Positions 46,030-59,140 of a DNA stretch of 64,000 nt are shown here, piece by piece. The notes beneath the pieces are model-generated. The model did no database searches and was not told the DNA's origin. It was given only the letters and a program-made list of their open reading frames with translations. The stretch is from contig SKCR01023367.1 of NCBI GenBank assembly GCA_019454045.1, positions 1 through 64,000 on the forward strand, in the 5' to 3' direction. The stretch's first letter is position 1, and each line of letters begins with the position of its first letter. The position numbers and the translations under genes were made by a program. Origin of the DNA: Zanthoxylum bungeanum (taxonomy: Eukaryota; Streptophyta; Magnoliopsida; Sapindales; Rutaceae).

Positions 46030-47553
46030 GATAGGTTGATATAGAACGGAGATTTAAACCAGTTAAAGCTTGGAACTTTACCAGTAGACCCTTTACTGGA
46101 AAAGTATAAGAGCTAATCAACCACTTGAGCATTCGGACATTTACAGATCGATGAATGTAAGAGCCCGAGGTGGTTATGAATATTTCGTCACATTTATTGA
46201 TGATTATTCTAGATATGTATATATTTAGCTAATGCAACACATGTCAAATACTTTTGAAATTTTCAAAGAGTATCGTGCTGAGGTTGAAAACCAATTAGGT
46301 AAAATGATCAAAACACTATAATCAAATCACGGAGGGGAATACCTTGACAGAGATTTTGAGGAATTCATTGTTTAGCATGGGATAGTATCCTAGCTCACAG
46401 CACCTAGAAAACCACAGTAAAATAGTGTTACAAAAAGGAGAAATCGGACCCTATTAGACATGATAAGATCTATGTTTAGTTATAGTTCACTTCCTAGTTC
46501 GTTCTGGGGGTATGCATTGTAAACTGTAATGTATATCCTAATGTGGTTCCATCTAAGTATGTTCCTAAGACTCCCTTAGAGTTGTGGAGTGATCGTAAAA
46601 CTAGTTTATAACATTTCCGCATATGAGGATGTCCAATACCTGTGTTGAAGAATACAACTACTAAGTTGGATCCTCGTTCACATGTGTGCCTATTTGTAGG
46701 TTATCCTAAGGAGACTAGGAGTGAATTCTTCTATAGTCCTGAAGATAACAAAGTATTTGTGTCGAAAAACACTACGTTTCTAGAGGAAGACTATATAAGG
46801 GAGTTCAAACCTCGTAGTAAGGTGTTACTTGAGGAATTACTTGCTGGTTCGACCAGCGCACCATCGTCAACAACTGTTGACAAACACATAGCACCTTCGA
46901 CAACTGAGCATCAAATGCAAGTTTGTCAGAATGGTCTACAACCTAGACGTAGTAGGAGGGTTGTACGACAACCTTATTGCTATCTAGAAGTTGGAGAAGC
47001 ATAAGTTATCGCTTCCAATGATGATGTAGATGATCCATTGATCTATCATAGTGAAATGGATAATTATGATAAATAGGAATGACTCAAAGCCATGAACCTT
47101 GAGATGTAGTCTATGTACTTTAACTCAATCTGGGAACTTATAGACCAACCTGATGGGGTAAAACCCTTAGGTTGCAAGTGGATCTGCAAAAGAAAAAAAA
47201 AAGAGCAGATGGGAAGGTACATACCTTCAAAGCTAGGCTATTGGCCAAAGGTTATACCCAGAAAGAGGGAATTGACTATGAGGAAACTGTCTCACTAGTA
47301 GCCATGCTCAAATCCATCTGTACTCTTCTATCCATGGCCGCATATTATGACTACGAGATTTGGAAAATAGACATCAAGACTGTATTCTTGAATGGAAATC
47401 TTGATGAGTATATCTATATGGTATGGTTCATAGCCCAAGGTCAATGGAAAAGGTTTGCAAGCTGCAAAGGTCCATTTATTGACTCAAGCAAACATCTCGA
47501 TCTTGGAACATAAGATTTGATACCATGATCAAGTCTTATGATTTTGAGCCTTG
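46030..47553 (+). pseudogene. element E integrase and N-terminal RT
   Basis: The integrase core is readable as GGYEYFVTFIDDYSRY (first Asp region), SNHGGEYLDRDFEEF and RRNRTLLDMIRSM, with many stops. The open stretch 46642-47004 has CLFVGYPKETRSEFFYSPED, KVFVSKNTTFLEEDY and a Ser/Thr-rich linker. RT starts at 47113: VKPLGCKWICKRKKK, then a frameshift in an A-run near 47200, and FKARLLAKGYTQKEGIDYEE, AMLKSICTLLSMAAYYDYEI and IDIKTVFLNGNLDEYIYM. It runs into D at YDFEPCV. Confidence 0.86.
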
Positions 47554-49602
47554 TGTTGGTTTTATTCTAGGTCCCAAGATCATCAAACAAGCATGATAAA
47601 GTGTGAAATACATATCAAAGAAGTGCGGAATACTTACATTGATCGGTTGTGCGACGTGGAAGCAACAAAACTCCAAAAACGCTCACTGGTTTTGGCGAAC
47701 TGCAGTGCAGATTTTTGCTCACTGTTTTGACTTCGTTTTTGGTCCTTCGTCAAGCTCCAAGCTTCGTCGAACGGTTCCCGGCTCATGGGTGAGCTTCCCT
47801 ATCACCTTCGCATGTCTCGTAAGTGTGCTAGCACTTGTGATTTTGCCACAAAATCACACTCCAAGCTTCCCTTACTGTTCACGATTTTTCCTTGAAAAAC
47901 CAGTAAGTTTTTCAGCCCCTTTTGGGCGTGAACAAGAAGAAGAAATGAGAGAGAGAGAGTTGTGTTTGGTTTCCAAATTTGTGTATTATATACACTCATT
48001 TGAATTTCACAAGCATTTCATGTGAATTTGGCTTTATAAAGTCAAACAAATAAAAGCCAACAACCATTCCAACAACTCACATCAAGTCTTGTCAATCAAT
48101 CAATCCAATCAATTATCACATCACTCAAAGTGACATGATTTGACGCTTGATGTGATGCTAGATGCGACTAGCGATTTGACGCTTGATTTGATTTGCCGCA
48201 CTCAAATTCGAAATACGAATGCGCTCGCAAATAATCTCAGGCTCGGGTTCGCTAATTCTAAATTAACTAATTTTCCGTCGCGTCGTAATTAAATGATTAC
48301 GCCTAGCGAATTCACTATTCACGTCGCTAACGAATTAATTCTAAATTAATTCGCTCGCCCGAATTAAAATCTATTTTTAATTCTGCATCGAAATCTAATT
48401 TCCTTTAATATATCAAATATATTAATTTCTCGATTAATTCCAAATTAATCGTTATCTCTCTTTAATGATATTTTATACCAGATAAAATATCTCTGCAATT
48501 AATCCCATATTAATTTTCTCTCTCTTCTAATTAATCCCAGATTAATTTAGAGTGCGAGTTATACGTCATCGGTGAATCTTTGGGAAGCGACCCATGAGAT
48601 CCCCGGATATGTTGGCAGTAAATACGGTCGCCGGAGTATCCGAACACGTACGTACCAAGTACCACGTCCTACCGATTTACAAGACAAGGTTAGCTTCTAG
48701 CAAAACGCCATGCCTACCCAATTCTCCGGAAATATTCTTACAGGATATATAAGGATCTATATCAGGCGTAGTATACCAAGTATCGTGCATATCGGCCCAG
48801 TATCGGATAGTCACGTGCTAGGCCTGGGGCTGGATAAGTGTCTGCCCCGTACGAAGCACATGTCGGATGTCTGGTAACTAGTCTCTATAATCGGATATAC
48901 ATGACCTTGTCATAATATCCCGATGGTTGCACACCTCAGAGTACTAATACTGTATCCTGTGTGACATCATCTCCACTATGACTGGAGTGATACTTCTGTC
49001 TTGACATCACACCCAATACTCTACCTCGATTCTCAATATACTCAGCTTCGGCGTACACAGAACTGGTTAGAGTCCTAGACGACCTCAACTAAAGTATATT
49101 GATTGTCGTAAGCATTAGCGGTGCAAGTCTCAGGTTAAGACCAAATACACCTACCCTGATGTCGGATTCCCATAGACACATAGTCATAATACCAATGGGA
49201 TTCCGAGGGGTCTATCCAGAGCGAAGCTGTTTCCCGTACCATCGGTGAAACACAACCTCCTATCGCACTTGCATGAGTATCCAATACCCAAATATATGAG
49301 AACTATGCTGTTGTGCCCTCACAACGCGCACAAGTGCAATACTAGCCTATTCCGCATTATCGATGTCCAGTCTTGATAATACTACGACTAGGGATATTTT
49401 ATTTATGATTATCCTTCGTGGACTGATACTGTCTCATATCATCTCAATCCAGGAACTAATCATATGGACCTCTCTTCATTTATATATCTAAGGTGATCTA
49501 ATCACAAATGATGAGAGTGCAATTTCCTTGCCACATAGTTAATTTGTACAACATCACTATGATCTGTACAAATAGTGACGCTATGGGTCATATTATCCAA
49601 CA
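47554..49602 (-). repeat. 3' LTR of element D, 2049 bp
   Basis: It runs on the plus strand from TGTTGGTTTTATTCTAGG to TCATATTATCCAACA and is nearly identical to 54954-56993. Splice-donor-like GTAAGTA is at 47637-47631 (minus). The ORF at 47603-48025 is LTR sequence read backwards and is not a gene. Confidence 0.93.
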
Positions 49603-49613
49603 ATCTCCCACTT
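49603..49613 (-). other. polypurine tract of element D
   Basis: The plus strand ATCTCCCACTT is the complement of the AAGTGGGAGAT tract found in A and B, next to the 3' LTR. Confidence 0.85.
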
Positions 49614-52600
49614 GGCACATAGCCAGTCACTCAAGTGTCGTACACCCGAACTATGTACGGTTCGCTCAAATTGCTGAGGAAAGGTTTTCGTCAGCGGATT
49701 TCCATGATTTATCGTCTGACGCGATTTATACGATCATCACATCGCCACGATGATTATGATCCTAACGTCAGCGGATTCCAGTAGATCTTTATTCTTGAAT
49801 AAAGGTTGTTACTTCCCAGAATTCTACGGAGAATATCTATGAAAGCCAAGCTTTCACCAATTGCTTTATGGGAATTTCACTGTCAGTGCGCTCCCACTAA
49901 CCTCCTTATATACACAAGAATTATTTCGTTTTGAGTCAAATCATAAACCATTATGATTATTTCAAAACGTCAGTTCCAAGAACGTTATGCTTGCTTCAAT
50001 CCAAACATGGATCGAATAACCCGCAAACCTTGTTTGTCGGTTATACAAAATCGTCAGGATGTTGTAAGCATCCTCCAAAAGGTTTCATTTTCAGGAAGGC
50101 GATTTTGATCTTTAACTGACACATTTCATAAATGAAATATGCAGTATTAATAAGCATCATCAAAATGGATTTACTATGGCAACAGGTAAAAGGTTGAACC
50201 GTTATTAACATAACGTTGATAACGATACCTTTCCGTCACAAGCCTAGCTTTGTACGTTGGTATGTTGCCATCCATGTATGTCTTCCTTGAAGACATTTAC
50301 AGTACCAATAGGCACAATGCCTTGCGGTACAACAACTAGTATCCAAACATAGTTGTTATACATGGAATCCATTTCGGACTTATGGCACTTTGCCATAAAA
50401 GGGAGTTGATACCTTGTATCACTTCCTCATACGTAGTCGGTTGGTATACCTCCATAAGATTTACATCTTCAAGGGGTTACTTCAGAAACCCATACCCCAG
50501 GTTGTTTTCTGATTCTCTCCGATCTACGCGATTCTTGTGTATTTGAAGATTAATGGTTTAGTTTCATCCTTGATGAACTATTTGTGTTCCATTATGGACT
50601 TCGTGCCTTGAATAGTATTACTCTGATTTTCATCGAGTATCACTATCCTCCCACTGACCACTGCATATCGGTATTCCTCTTTGGAAAACCGCATGGTGAG
50701 CAACAATCATATTGTTCTCATGCGAGATTTATAAGTACTATACTTATGGTTTCCCTTAGGATAACCTATATTTGGCACTTATCCAATTTGGGTCCTTAGT
50801 TTGGTATCATCCAAACGTTATGCCCGGCATACCCAAATTATTAGGAATGAGAAACCATGTTTCTTTCCTGTTCATATCCAATATGATATCTGTCAAACAG
50901 ATTTATATGGAACTTTATTCTAAATAAGTTTTGCACTGTTAATACATATCCTGTTGAAGGAAATGATAGCTCAGAGCGACTCGTGATAAACCTTATCATG
51001 TCCAACAAAATTCGGTTTTCGTTCGGACACACCGTCTAACTGACGTGTCTCGGGAGGAGTCCTCATCTGAAAGAATACTATACTCTTTCATGTATGTTTG
51101 AAACTTACTGCTTAAGTATTTTCATTACGGTCTTACCGTGACGGTATAATACTATAGTCGATCTGTTTATCTACTTCGTGTCGAAACTCTAAAAGTTTCT
51201 GATCTGTGTTCTTCAAAAGAAACACATAACCATAACGTGATGCCACATCCGTTAAGGTCACGAAACATTCATGTTCACATCTAGCCTAGCTAGATATGGG
51301 CCCACTAACTTCACCATGAATAGGGCTAACAGATCGGTGGCACTTACACTATTACCAAGTAAACAGTGTTTTAGGTACTTTACCTAACAAACTAGATTCG
51401 TAGACTTTATTTGAATAGTCAAATCAGTCCTAGTACCCACTCTTCAAAAGTGCGGATATAGAGTCTTGTTTAATTGTGTCCCAGACAACAATGCCACAAA
51501 TAAGTCTCTATTGATCAAATCAATTTGAGCTATTTATTTGTCATTTTATATGTTTGAGATTTTAATTATATTCAAAATATAAATTCTGTTATTCACATCT
51601 AATGTGTTTATCTCAGTATCATCTTTATATAATGAAATACTTAGTGTTCTAGAATATAAAGGTTTATCCACAATGATTAAACACTGATATAGAGAGAATG
51701 TCTCTAGTCAAACTAGTTACATTATAACAGTTCCTAATTTAAGTACACACCCGAAGGGTAGTTCCTAAACTTAGGTATCTACGGTCGAAACAGCGACTTC
51801 CGTCCCGTTTTCGATTCGCAGAGCAATCTCAGCTTGAAGTCAGTATCCTGCTCAAAGCAGATTCTGAACATCAATACATATATTTTATGTACCACACTAA
51901 GTATTTAAAATCTAATTTCAATACTAGTAGTGAACATAACTTTGACAATCATTTTTAAAGTAAGAGCCTTGCCCTTTCTTTAATTCCTTCGTGTCTGCCA
52001 TATCCAAATGGTAGTCACTTTGGGATATGTCAATTATCCTTTTCAATATTTCAGGAACCTTAGGCCAAGCCTTGGGTTTTTAGAATATCGAAACAATGTG
52101 CACCTCGTGCTACATGCCCAATTGCAAATTTTGATTTTATCTCCTCTAGAATAGTCAATTAATTCTCCAAGAATTATAAATTGCAATTTTAATACTTCTT
52201 AAATCTAAAATTAGATTTATGACAAGTATATTAAATTAAGCACTAAAGTCATCATCACATAAATCTTCCAAAGATTTTATGCTCTACTATATTGCTTAAT
52301 TTTGGGCTTAAGGTATAATAAGTTATTTTATCAAATAAAGTAACCTATTATTTATTCCCAATTTGAAAATTAAATCATTTAAAATATTTTAATCCCAGAT
52401 TATATTTTAAATATCCAACTTTTCAATTTTATTGATTACAATAGTCCAACTATTTAATCAACGATTAGTGGTACTATATATATTATAATGATTATAATAG
52501 TCCAACTATATAATCAAATATAATCCAAATTAATTAACCTCAATTACATTGATTACTATAATCCAATTATAAAATCAACTGTAAACTGAAATTAATTAAT

Positions 52601-52700
52601 TCAAATATATTGATTAATATAATCCAATTATATATAATCAACTATAATACAGTCCAACTGTTTATTAAAACAACAATTTAAATATTAGTCCAACTAACAT
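49614..52700 (-). pseudogene. element D gag-pol polyprotein, heavily degraded
   Basis: On the minus strand, broken pieces follow the order seen in A: gag end near 52000-52150 (the zinc knuckle mostly lost, joining ACATATCCCAAAG to TGACTACC), protease near 51880, integrase about 50900-51450, the post-core block near 50700-50850, RT about 49790-50500, and a short RNase H end at 49615-49760. About 500 bp of RNase H is missing. A TAG at 50580-50578 is the same codon as the TAG of A at 22064. No open frame longer than about 70 codons remains in the coding sense. Confidence 0.83.
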
Positions 52701-54938
52701 TTAATTTATATGACGAGTGATATTTGAATGAGCGCGTATGGCGAGTAATTGAACGAATATTGCAAATTCAATTCTTGCCTCCCACTATTTTTCGTCGAGC
52801 CTCTAACCCTCTGTCGAGTACTCGGGAAACCGTGTTTCCTAGTGGGCTAGGATCCCGTTAAATATCACACAATCTTGACTTTGGCCAACAAATTGTATGA
52901 TAATTAACTAGGTAGATCTCTAAGATCAATTGGATCTAATCCAACTCCTAGATCCAGTAGGTGGACATCCAAGTCCTAAACATATATCTTATATATGCCT
53001 ATATATCCAATATATACCCTAACCTTTTTCCTCTGAATCAACTAGGCCTTGGCTTTGGCACAACAAACCTAGTGATCCCAGTCAAGCGTGGACCCATTGA
53101 CCATGGAAGCTTCGTAATCAATGTCGATGGACAAGAAGTGGTCTTGACTTTGGCCAACAAACCACAACTTGGACAAGACACCAATATGGAACAAAGCCTC
53201 GTGATTCAAACACATCTTCGACGGACAAGAGCTTGACTTTGGCCAACAACCCATGCCAATCTAGGATCTTGAGTAAGAATCACTCAATGGAAGGAAAAGA
53301 CGCATGATATTTGATGAGGGCTTTTCGCGTGCAAATTGGCTACCAATTTCATTATCTTTGTTAAGGTCTCATCATCATACACCCTTAAACATGCATTCTA
53401 AATACATAATAAAGCGAGTATGAAATAAAATAATAATGATATGCGGATGGATACTTAACACATTGATCCTAGATCAAATCTCTCCCTTTCTCACTCAAGC
53501 TAGCACTTGTATTACTTCTACCCCTTACACTACACTTCTAAAGAAACCTCATTTACATTGAGGGGAATAAGTGAGAAGAGAATACAAAGAGAATAGAGGT
53601 GATAAGGCTGGACACGCAGGTCCAATTTAATAAATCGAATTTATTACAACAATTTCCAAAATTGCCCCACCCGACTAATATCCATCCGATATACATTATT
53701 CATTCATCACAACCACGTATTCACACATAAGCATGCTATCAATCAATCTAATCAAATTAATTAATCTGATAATTATGTGATCATCCAATGTTCAAACAAC
53801 GATTTGATTTTGGTCGAGTCAAACTCGTTTTTGCGAATAAGTACTCAAAGTACGAATTCTTGAATTAAATTAAACTACATCATTAAATCCAATTTAACAT
53901 GTATTTAATACTAATTCACTATTCAATTCCAAATTAAATATTACACTTTATTTAATAAACCTTTAACGACTTAAATTCCAAATTTAATCGTGTCGGGTCT
54001 CAAAGCCCGATTAACGTCCAACGTCAATTCAATTCAAGTCTAATGGGCTTTAATTAATTTCTTTAAGGCGTGGGCTTCGGCAACCAAAGCCCAATCAAGG
54101 AGTAACCCCATAAGCCCAGAAATCAATTTAGGCCCATTAGGCCCAATTAAACTTTAAAGGTTTATAAGTTGTATTTGGGCTTAACGGAAGTGGCTTTGGG
54201 CCCAATTGGATCCAATCCAATTTGTCCAAATCCAACTTTGTACAACAAAGCCCAATAAGCCCATTTACAACATAATAAGCCCAAATCCAATTTAAGGCCT
54301 AAATAACTAAATTACATGAATCCAATTCCGCAATTTAATTACCTAAAGTGCATTACATGATTAACCACCCAAATCAATATTTCCAAAACATTAAATTAGC
54401 TTAATTAATCATGTTCATTATCATCATCACATGTCCAACACATAAATGAAAAATCAAACCCATTAACCATGCTTAAAGTCTCGGCCAAGGGAGTAATTTT
54501 TGTCCGATTTGAATTTAATCCAATTAATTCCACAATCGACATCTAATTAACTTCCCGAATGATTTCCAATACATCCAATTATCAAAATCAAAAAACCAAG
54601 ACATTAAAGGGCATTATTGAATTCGGCCAACATAAGCAAATTAGGGATTTTGTTCAATTCAAAATTCAATCCAATTAATTTCAAATTAACATCATCCTAC
54701 ATGATTCTAACTCATCCAATGAATCAAAATCAAAAATTCCAAATTTCCAAAATTCCTTATACCATTCGGCCAAGCTCCATCAATTGGGGAAAATTGATCC
54801 AATCATTATTTAATTAAATTGATCCAATCAATCCTTAATAAACATGTTATAAGCATACTCAAACATTCAATTCATTCAAATCATGCTCAAAACAAGTTTA
54901 CCCAAATTTTAGCCCTAAAAATTTCATGCTTGAACCTA
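52701..54938 (-). other. long noncoding leader of element D
   Basis: It aligns by eye with the leader of A, about 2.2 kb, AT-rich. The complement of TTGGCCAAAGTCAAGA occurs at 52873-52888, 53142-53157 and, with one change, 53231-53246. The 91-aa ORF at 52961-53236 reads against the element and overlaps the repeats. Confidence 0.6.
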
Positions 54939-54952
54939 GGCTCTTGATGCCA
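54939..54952 (-). other. primer binding site of element D
   Basis: The minus strand TGGCATCAAGAGCC lies next to the 5' LTR at 54954. It resembles the initiator tRNA-Met site TGGTATCAGAGCC, with differences like those of A in the same place. Confidence 0.78.
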
Positions 54953-54953
54953 T

Positions 54954-56993
54954 TGTTGGTATTATCTAGGTCCCAAGATCATCAAACAAGCATGATAAAG
55001 TGTGAAATACATATCAAAGAAGTTGCGGAATACTTACATTGATCGGTTGTGCGACGCGGAAGCAACAAAACTCCAAAACGCTCACTGGTTTTGGCGAACT
55101 GCAGTGCAGATTTTTGCTCACTGTTTTGACTTCGTTTTTGGTCCTTCGTCAAGCTCCAAGCTTCGTCGAATGGTTCCCGGCTCATGGGTGAGCTTCCCTA
55201 TCACCTTCGCATGTCTCGTAAGTGTGCTAGCACTTGTGATTTTGCCACAAAATCACACTCCAAGCTTCCCTTACTGCTCACGATTTTTCCTTGAAAAACA
55301 GTAAGTTTTTCAGCCCCTTTTGGGCGTGAACAAGAAGAAGAGAAATGAGAGAGAGAGAGTTGTGTTTGGTTTCCAAATTTGTGTATTAATACACTCATTT
55401 GAATTTCACAAGCATTTCATGTGAATTTGGCTTTATAAAGTCAAACAAATAAAAGCCAACAACCATTCCAACAACTCACATCAAGTCTTGTCAATCAATC
55501 AATCCAATCAATTATCACATCACTCAAAGTGACATGATTTGACGCTTGATGTGACGCTAGATGCGACTAGCGATTTGACGCTTGATTTGATTTGCCGCAC
55601 TCAAATTCGAAATACGAATGCGCTCGCAAATAATCTCGGGCTCGGGTTCGCTAATTCTAAATTAACGAATTTTCCGTCGCGTCGTAATTAAATGATTACG
55701 CCTAGCGAATTCACTATTCACGTCGCTAACAATTAATTCTAAATTAATTCGCTCGCCCGAATTAAAATCTAATTTTAATTCCGCGTCGAAATCTAATTTC
55801 CTTTAATATATCAAATATATAATTTCTCGATTAATTCCAAATTAATCGTTATCTCTCTCTTAATTGATATTTTATCCCAGATAAAATATATCTGCAATTA
55901 ATCCCAGGTTAATTTTCTCTCTCTTCTAATAATCCAGATTAATTTAGAGTGTGAGTTATACGTCATCGGTGAATCTTTGGGAAGCGACCCATGAGATCCC
56001 CGGATATGTTGGCAGTAAATACGGTCGCCGGAGTATCCGAACACGTACGTACCAAGTACCACGTCCTACCGATTTACAAGACAAGGTTAGCTTCTAGCAA
56101 AACGCCATGCCTACCCAATTCTCCGGAAATATTCTTACAGGAGTATATAAGGATCTATATCAGGCGTAGTATACCAAGTATCGTGCATATCGGCCCAGTA
56201 TCGGATAGTCACATGCTAGGCCTGGGGCTGGATAAGTGTCTGCCCCGTACGAAGCACATGTCGGATGTCTGTAACTAGTCTCTATAATCGGATATACATG
56301 ACCTTGTCATAATATCCCGATGGCTGCAGCACCTCAGAGTACTAATACCGTATCCTGCGTGACATCATCTCCACTATGACTGGAGTGATACTTCCGTCTT
56401 GACATCACACCAATACTCTACGATTCTCAATATACTCAGCTTCGGCGTACACAGAACCGGTTAGAGTCCTAGACGACCTCAACTAAAGTATATTGATTGT
56501 CGTAAGCATTAGCGGTGCAAGTCTCAGGTTAAGACCAAATACACCTACCCTGATGTCGGATTCCCATAGACACATAGTCATAATACCAATGGGATTCCGA
56601 GGGGTCTATCCAGAGCGAAGCTGTTTCCCGTACCATCGGTGAAACACAACCTCCTATCGCACTTGCATGAGTATCAAATACCCAAATATATGAGAACTAT
56701 GCTGTTGTGCCCTCACAACGCGCACAAGTGCAATACTAGCCTATTCCGCATTATCGATGTCCAGTCTTGATAATACTACGACTAGGGATATTTAATGATT
56801 AATCCTTCGTGGACTGATACTGTCTCATATCATCTCAATCCAGGAACTAATCATATGGACCTCTCTTCATTTATATATCTAAGGTGATCTAATCACAAAT
56901 GATGAGAGTGCAATTTCATTGTCACATAGTTAATTTGTACAACATCACTATGATCTGTACAAATAGTGACGCTATGGGTCATATTATCCAACA
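54954..56993 (-). repeat. 5' LTR of element D, 2040 bp
   Basis: It runs on the plus strand from TGTTGGTATTATCTAGG to TCATATTATCCAACA. It pairs with 47554-49602. The splice-donor-like GTAAGTA is at 55037-55031 (minus). Confidence 0.93.
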
Positions 56994-57268
56994 CCTTGTG
57001 TATACAAGCACGTCATTGACAGGAATGTGGTTTTTCTCGTTTATATGTCGATGACATTTTTCTCATTGGGAATGATGTAAAGATATTAGCAGACGTGAAA
57101 ACCTTGCTAGCTAACCAATTCCAAATGAAATATTTGGGAGAGGCCATTTATGTCCTTAGGATCCAGATTCTTCGAGATAGCAAGAAACGGCTGTTAGCTA
57201 TGTCTCAAGCATTTTACATCGACAAGATCCTTGTGCAATTTGGGATATAGAATTCCAAGAAAGGCAGT
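56994..57268 (+). pseudogene. element E reverse transcriptase, continuation after D
   Basis: After the second CCTTG the reading resumes with CVYKHVIDR-like sequence, then the catalytic LYVDDIFLIGNDVKILADV, NQFQMKYLGEAIYVLRIQIL and AFYIDKILVQFGI, with a TAG near 57248. It stops at 57268 where the F LTR begins (flank GCAGT). This confirms that D was inserted into an existing RT gene. Confidence 0.88.
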
Positions 57269-57971
57269 TGATACGAAATCAGATACGAAGAAGATGAAAC
57301 CGGATCCAAGATCCCGTAGACCCCCAAAGAAACTGTCCTTGAAAACCCTTGGAGATAGCCTCAAATGAATTTTGCCAGCAAATTGGACGCCACAAAGGAT
57401 GCCAATCCTTTGATAAGTCTTTGTTCAATCAATGAACGATGATAAAATTTTCTTAATCGCAAGAAAAAAATCACTATTCATGCACTAAAAATTGGGTCCT
57501 TCATTAAGAGTTGTTTTTTGAGTTTAAATAATGACATGCTCAAACCCTAACAGAGCCAAAAAGACTAAAATAGCCCTAAACTACCCATTACCAACTAAAA
57601 GCCCATAATTCCTAATTTCTGGCCCATTTTAAACCCATAAATAAATAAAATAAACTAACCCAAATAATAAATAAAAACGGTCATCCACGTTGGTTCCATA
57701 CATGCAAATAAATAATAAATAATCTTAAACGAATGAAATCGATCCATGCTGCTTCTCGATGACTTGGGTCAAGTGTATAACTCTTGAACCCTATTCCTTG
57801 AAGTCCAATTGGTCTCGAACGTGATTGTTAAATTCTGCTACATGACGTTGGGCCAGGCTTTCCATAGCGTGTTTGATCTTCTGAGCTATGTGTCTTGTAA
57901 TTGGTCCAATTGGTACATGGATTTGATCAATTATGGCTTAGACCAAACCAGGTGCAGCTAGGATCACATCA
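57269..57971 (-). repeat. 3' LTR of element F, 703 bp
   Basis: It starts TGATACGAAATCAGATACG and ends GGATCACATCA on the plus strand, and matches 63636 onward for at least 365 bp with scattered changes. On the minus strand it begins TGATGTGATCC. Confidence 0.88.
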
Positions 57972-57985
57972 TCCCCTCCTCTTGA
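57972..57985 (-). other. polypurine tract of element F
   Basis: The minus strand TTCAAGAGGAGGGGA lies directly against the LTR and overlaps the end of pol. Confidence 0.85.
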
Positions 57986-59140
57986 AAAGGATTCGACCTC
58001 GAATCGACACCTGCATCAAAAGGTACAAATCATAAACATTAAATGAAGCAGAAAAATTATACTCACTGGGCAGATAAAGCTTATATGCATTATCATTGAT
58101 CCTTTCGATGACTTGAAAATGACCATCTCCCCGAGGTTGAAGCTTGGATCTCCGCTGAGCCGGAAACCTCTCATTGCGCATGTGTAGCCAAATCCAATCA
58201 CCAGGCTCAAACACCACGCGTTTACGGCCTTTATTCGCATGAGAAGCATACTACTCATTTTTCCGTAATATGTGTTTACGTGCTATCTCATGTATTTGTT
58301 TCACCAATTCTGCTTTCTTTTTCCCATCTAAACCTACTCTTTCCTCAACGGGCAAAGGCAATAAATCCAATGACGTTAGTCGGTTAAATCCATATACAAT
58401 TTCAAATGGTGAATATGAAGTAGAAGAATGAATGCACCTATTATATGCAAACTCTATAAATGACAAACACTATTCCCATGATTTTAAATTCTTAGTGACT
58501 ATGGTACGAAGCAATTGAGTCAATGTCATATTGACCACTTCTATATGTCCATCTGTTTGAGGGTGACACGTAGTAGAATAAAGTAATTTAGTCCCTAGCT
58601 TACCCCACAAAACCTTCCAAAAATGACTCAAGAACTTGACATCTCTATCAGAAACTATACTCCTAGGAATCCCATATAGTCGGACTACCTCTCTAAAGAA
58701 TAAGTCTGAGATGTTAGTGGCATCATCAGTTTTATGGCATGCAATGAAATGTGCCATCTTCTAAATCTATCAACCACTACAAATATGGAATCCTTACCTC
58801 GTTTAGTCCTAGGTAAACCCAACACAAAATCCATCGAAATATCTACCATGGTTCACTAGGTACAGGTAATGGAGTATATAATCCATGAGGCTTCACCCTA
58901 GATTTGGTCTTTCTACAAGTGAGACACCGATCACAAATTCGCTCTACATCGCGCTTCATCCTAGGCCAGTAAAATGCTCCTTTAAGGTTTCTAGGGTCTT
59001 ACTAATTCCAAAATGTCCCATTAGTCCGCCTCCATGAGCCTCTCTCACTAATAGCTCACGCATACTACAAGAAGGAATGCATAACTTATTTTCTCTAAAC
59101 ATAAATCCCTCATGTTGGTAGAATTTACTAAATGCAGATT
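57986..59140 (-). pseudogene. element F integrase
   Basis: From the N-terminal side, the zinc-binding region (REAHGGGLMGHFGISKTLET, then a CDRC-type pair near 58925-58945) is followed by the core. [20 protein letters not shown] comes after the first Asp, then [15 protein letters not shown] (second Asp) and [20 protein letters not shown] (Glu). Next are [20 protein letters not shown] and the C-terminal GDWIWLHMRNERFPAQRRSK block at 57969-58217. Stops or shifts occur near 58250, 58468, 58760 and 58900. It is the most complete integrase in the window, but not continuous. Confidence 0.87.

Larger units (their letters stand above)
47554..56993 (-). mobile_element. Ty1/copia element D, full length but defective, 9.44 kb
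   Basis: The plus strand starts TGTTGG and ends CCAACA, with a perfect target duplication CCTTG at 47549-47553 and 56994-56998. Left (3') and right (5') LTRs are 2049 and 2040 bp and differ at only a few percent of sites by eye. PPT complement is at 49603-49613 and PBS at 54939-54952. The internal polyprotein is full of stops, with most of RNase H and part of the zinc knuckle deleted. It belongs to the same family as A and B. Confidence 0.93.
46011..57268 (+). mobile_element. Ty1/copia element E remnant, split by D
   Basis: E lacks its 5' LTR and gag; it begins in the pre-integrase or integrase region and reaches RT. D interrupts it at 47553/56994 inside RT, leaving CCTTG on both sides, and the reading continues across. 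At 57268 it is cut by F in the same gene. Its end must lie beyond the right LTR of F, outside the window. Confidence 0.85.

Noticed and set aside
47603..48025. 140-residue plus-strand ORF (and 100-residue copy at 55002-55304)
   Set aside because: It lies wholly in the D LTR, read against the element, and differs between the two LTRs by frame-breaking indels.
52961..53236. 91-residue ORF as a possible conserved antisense gene (compare 19326-19529)
   Set aside because: The similar strings in A and D come from the same DNA repeat, and an indel between the copies shifts the frame. Kept only as a DNA motif finding.
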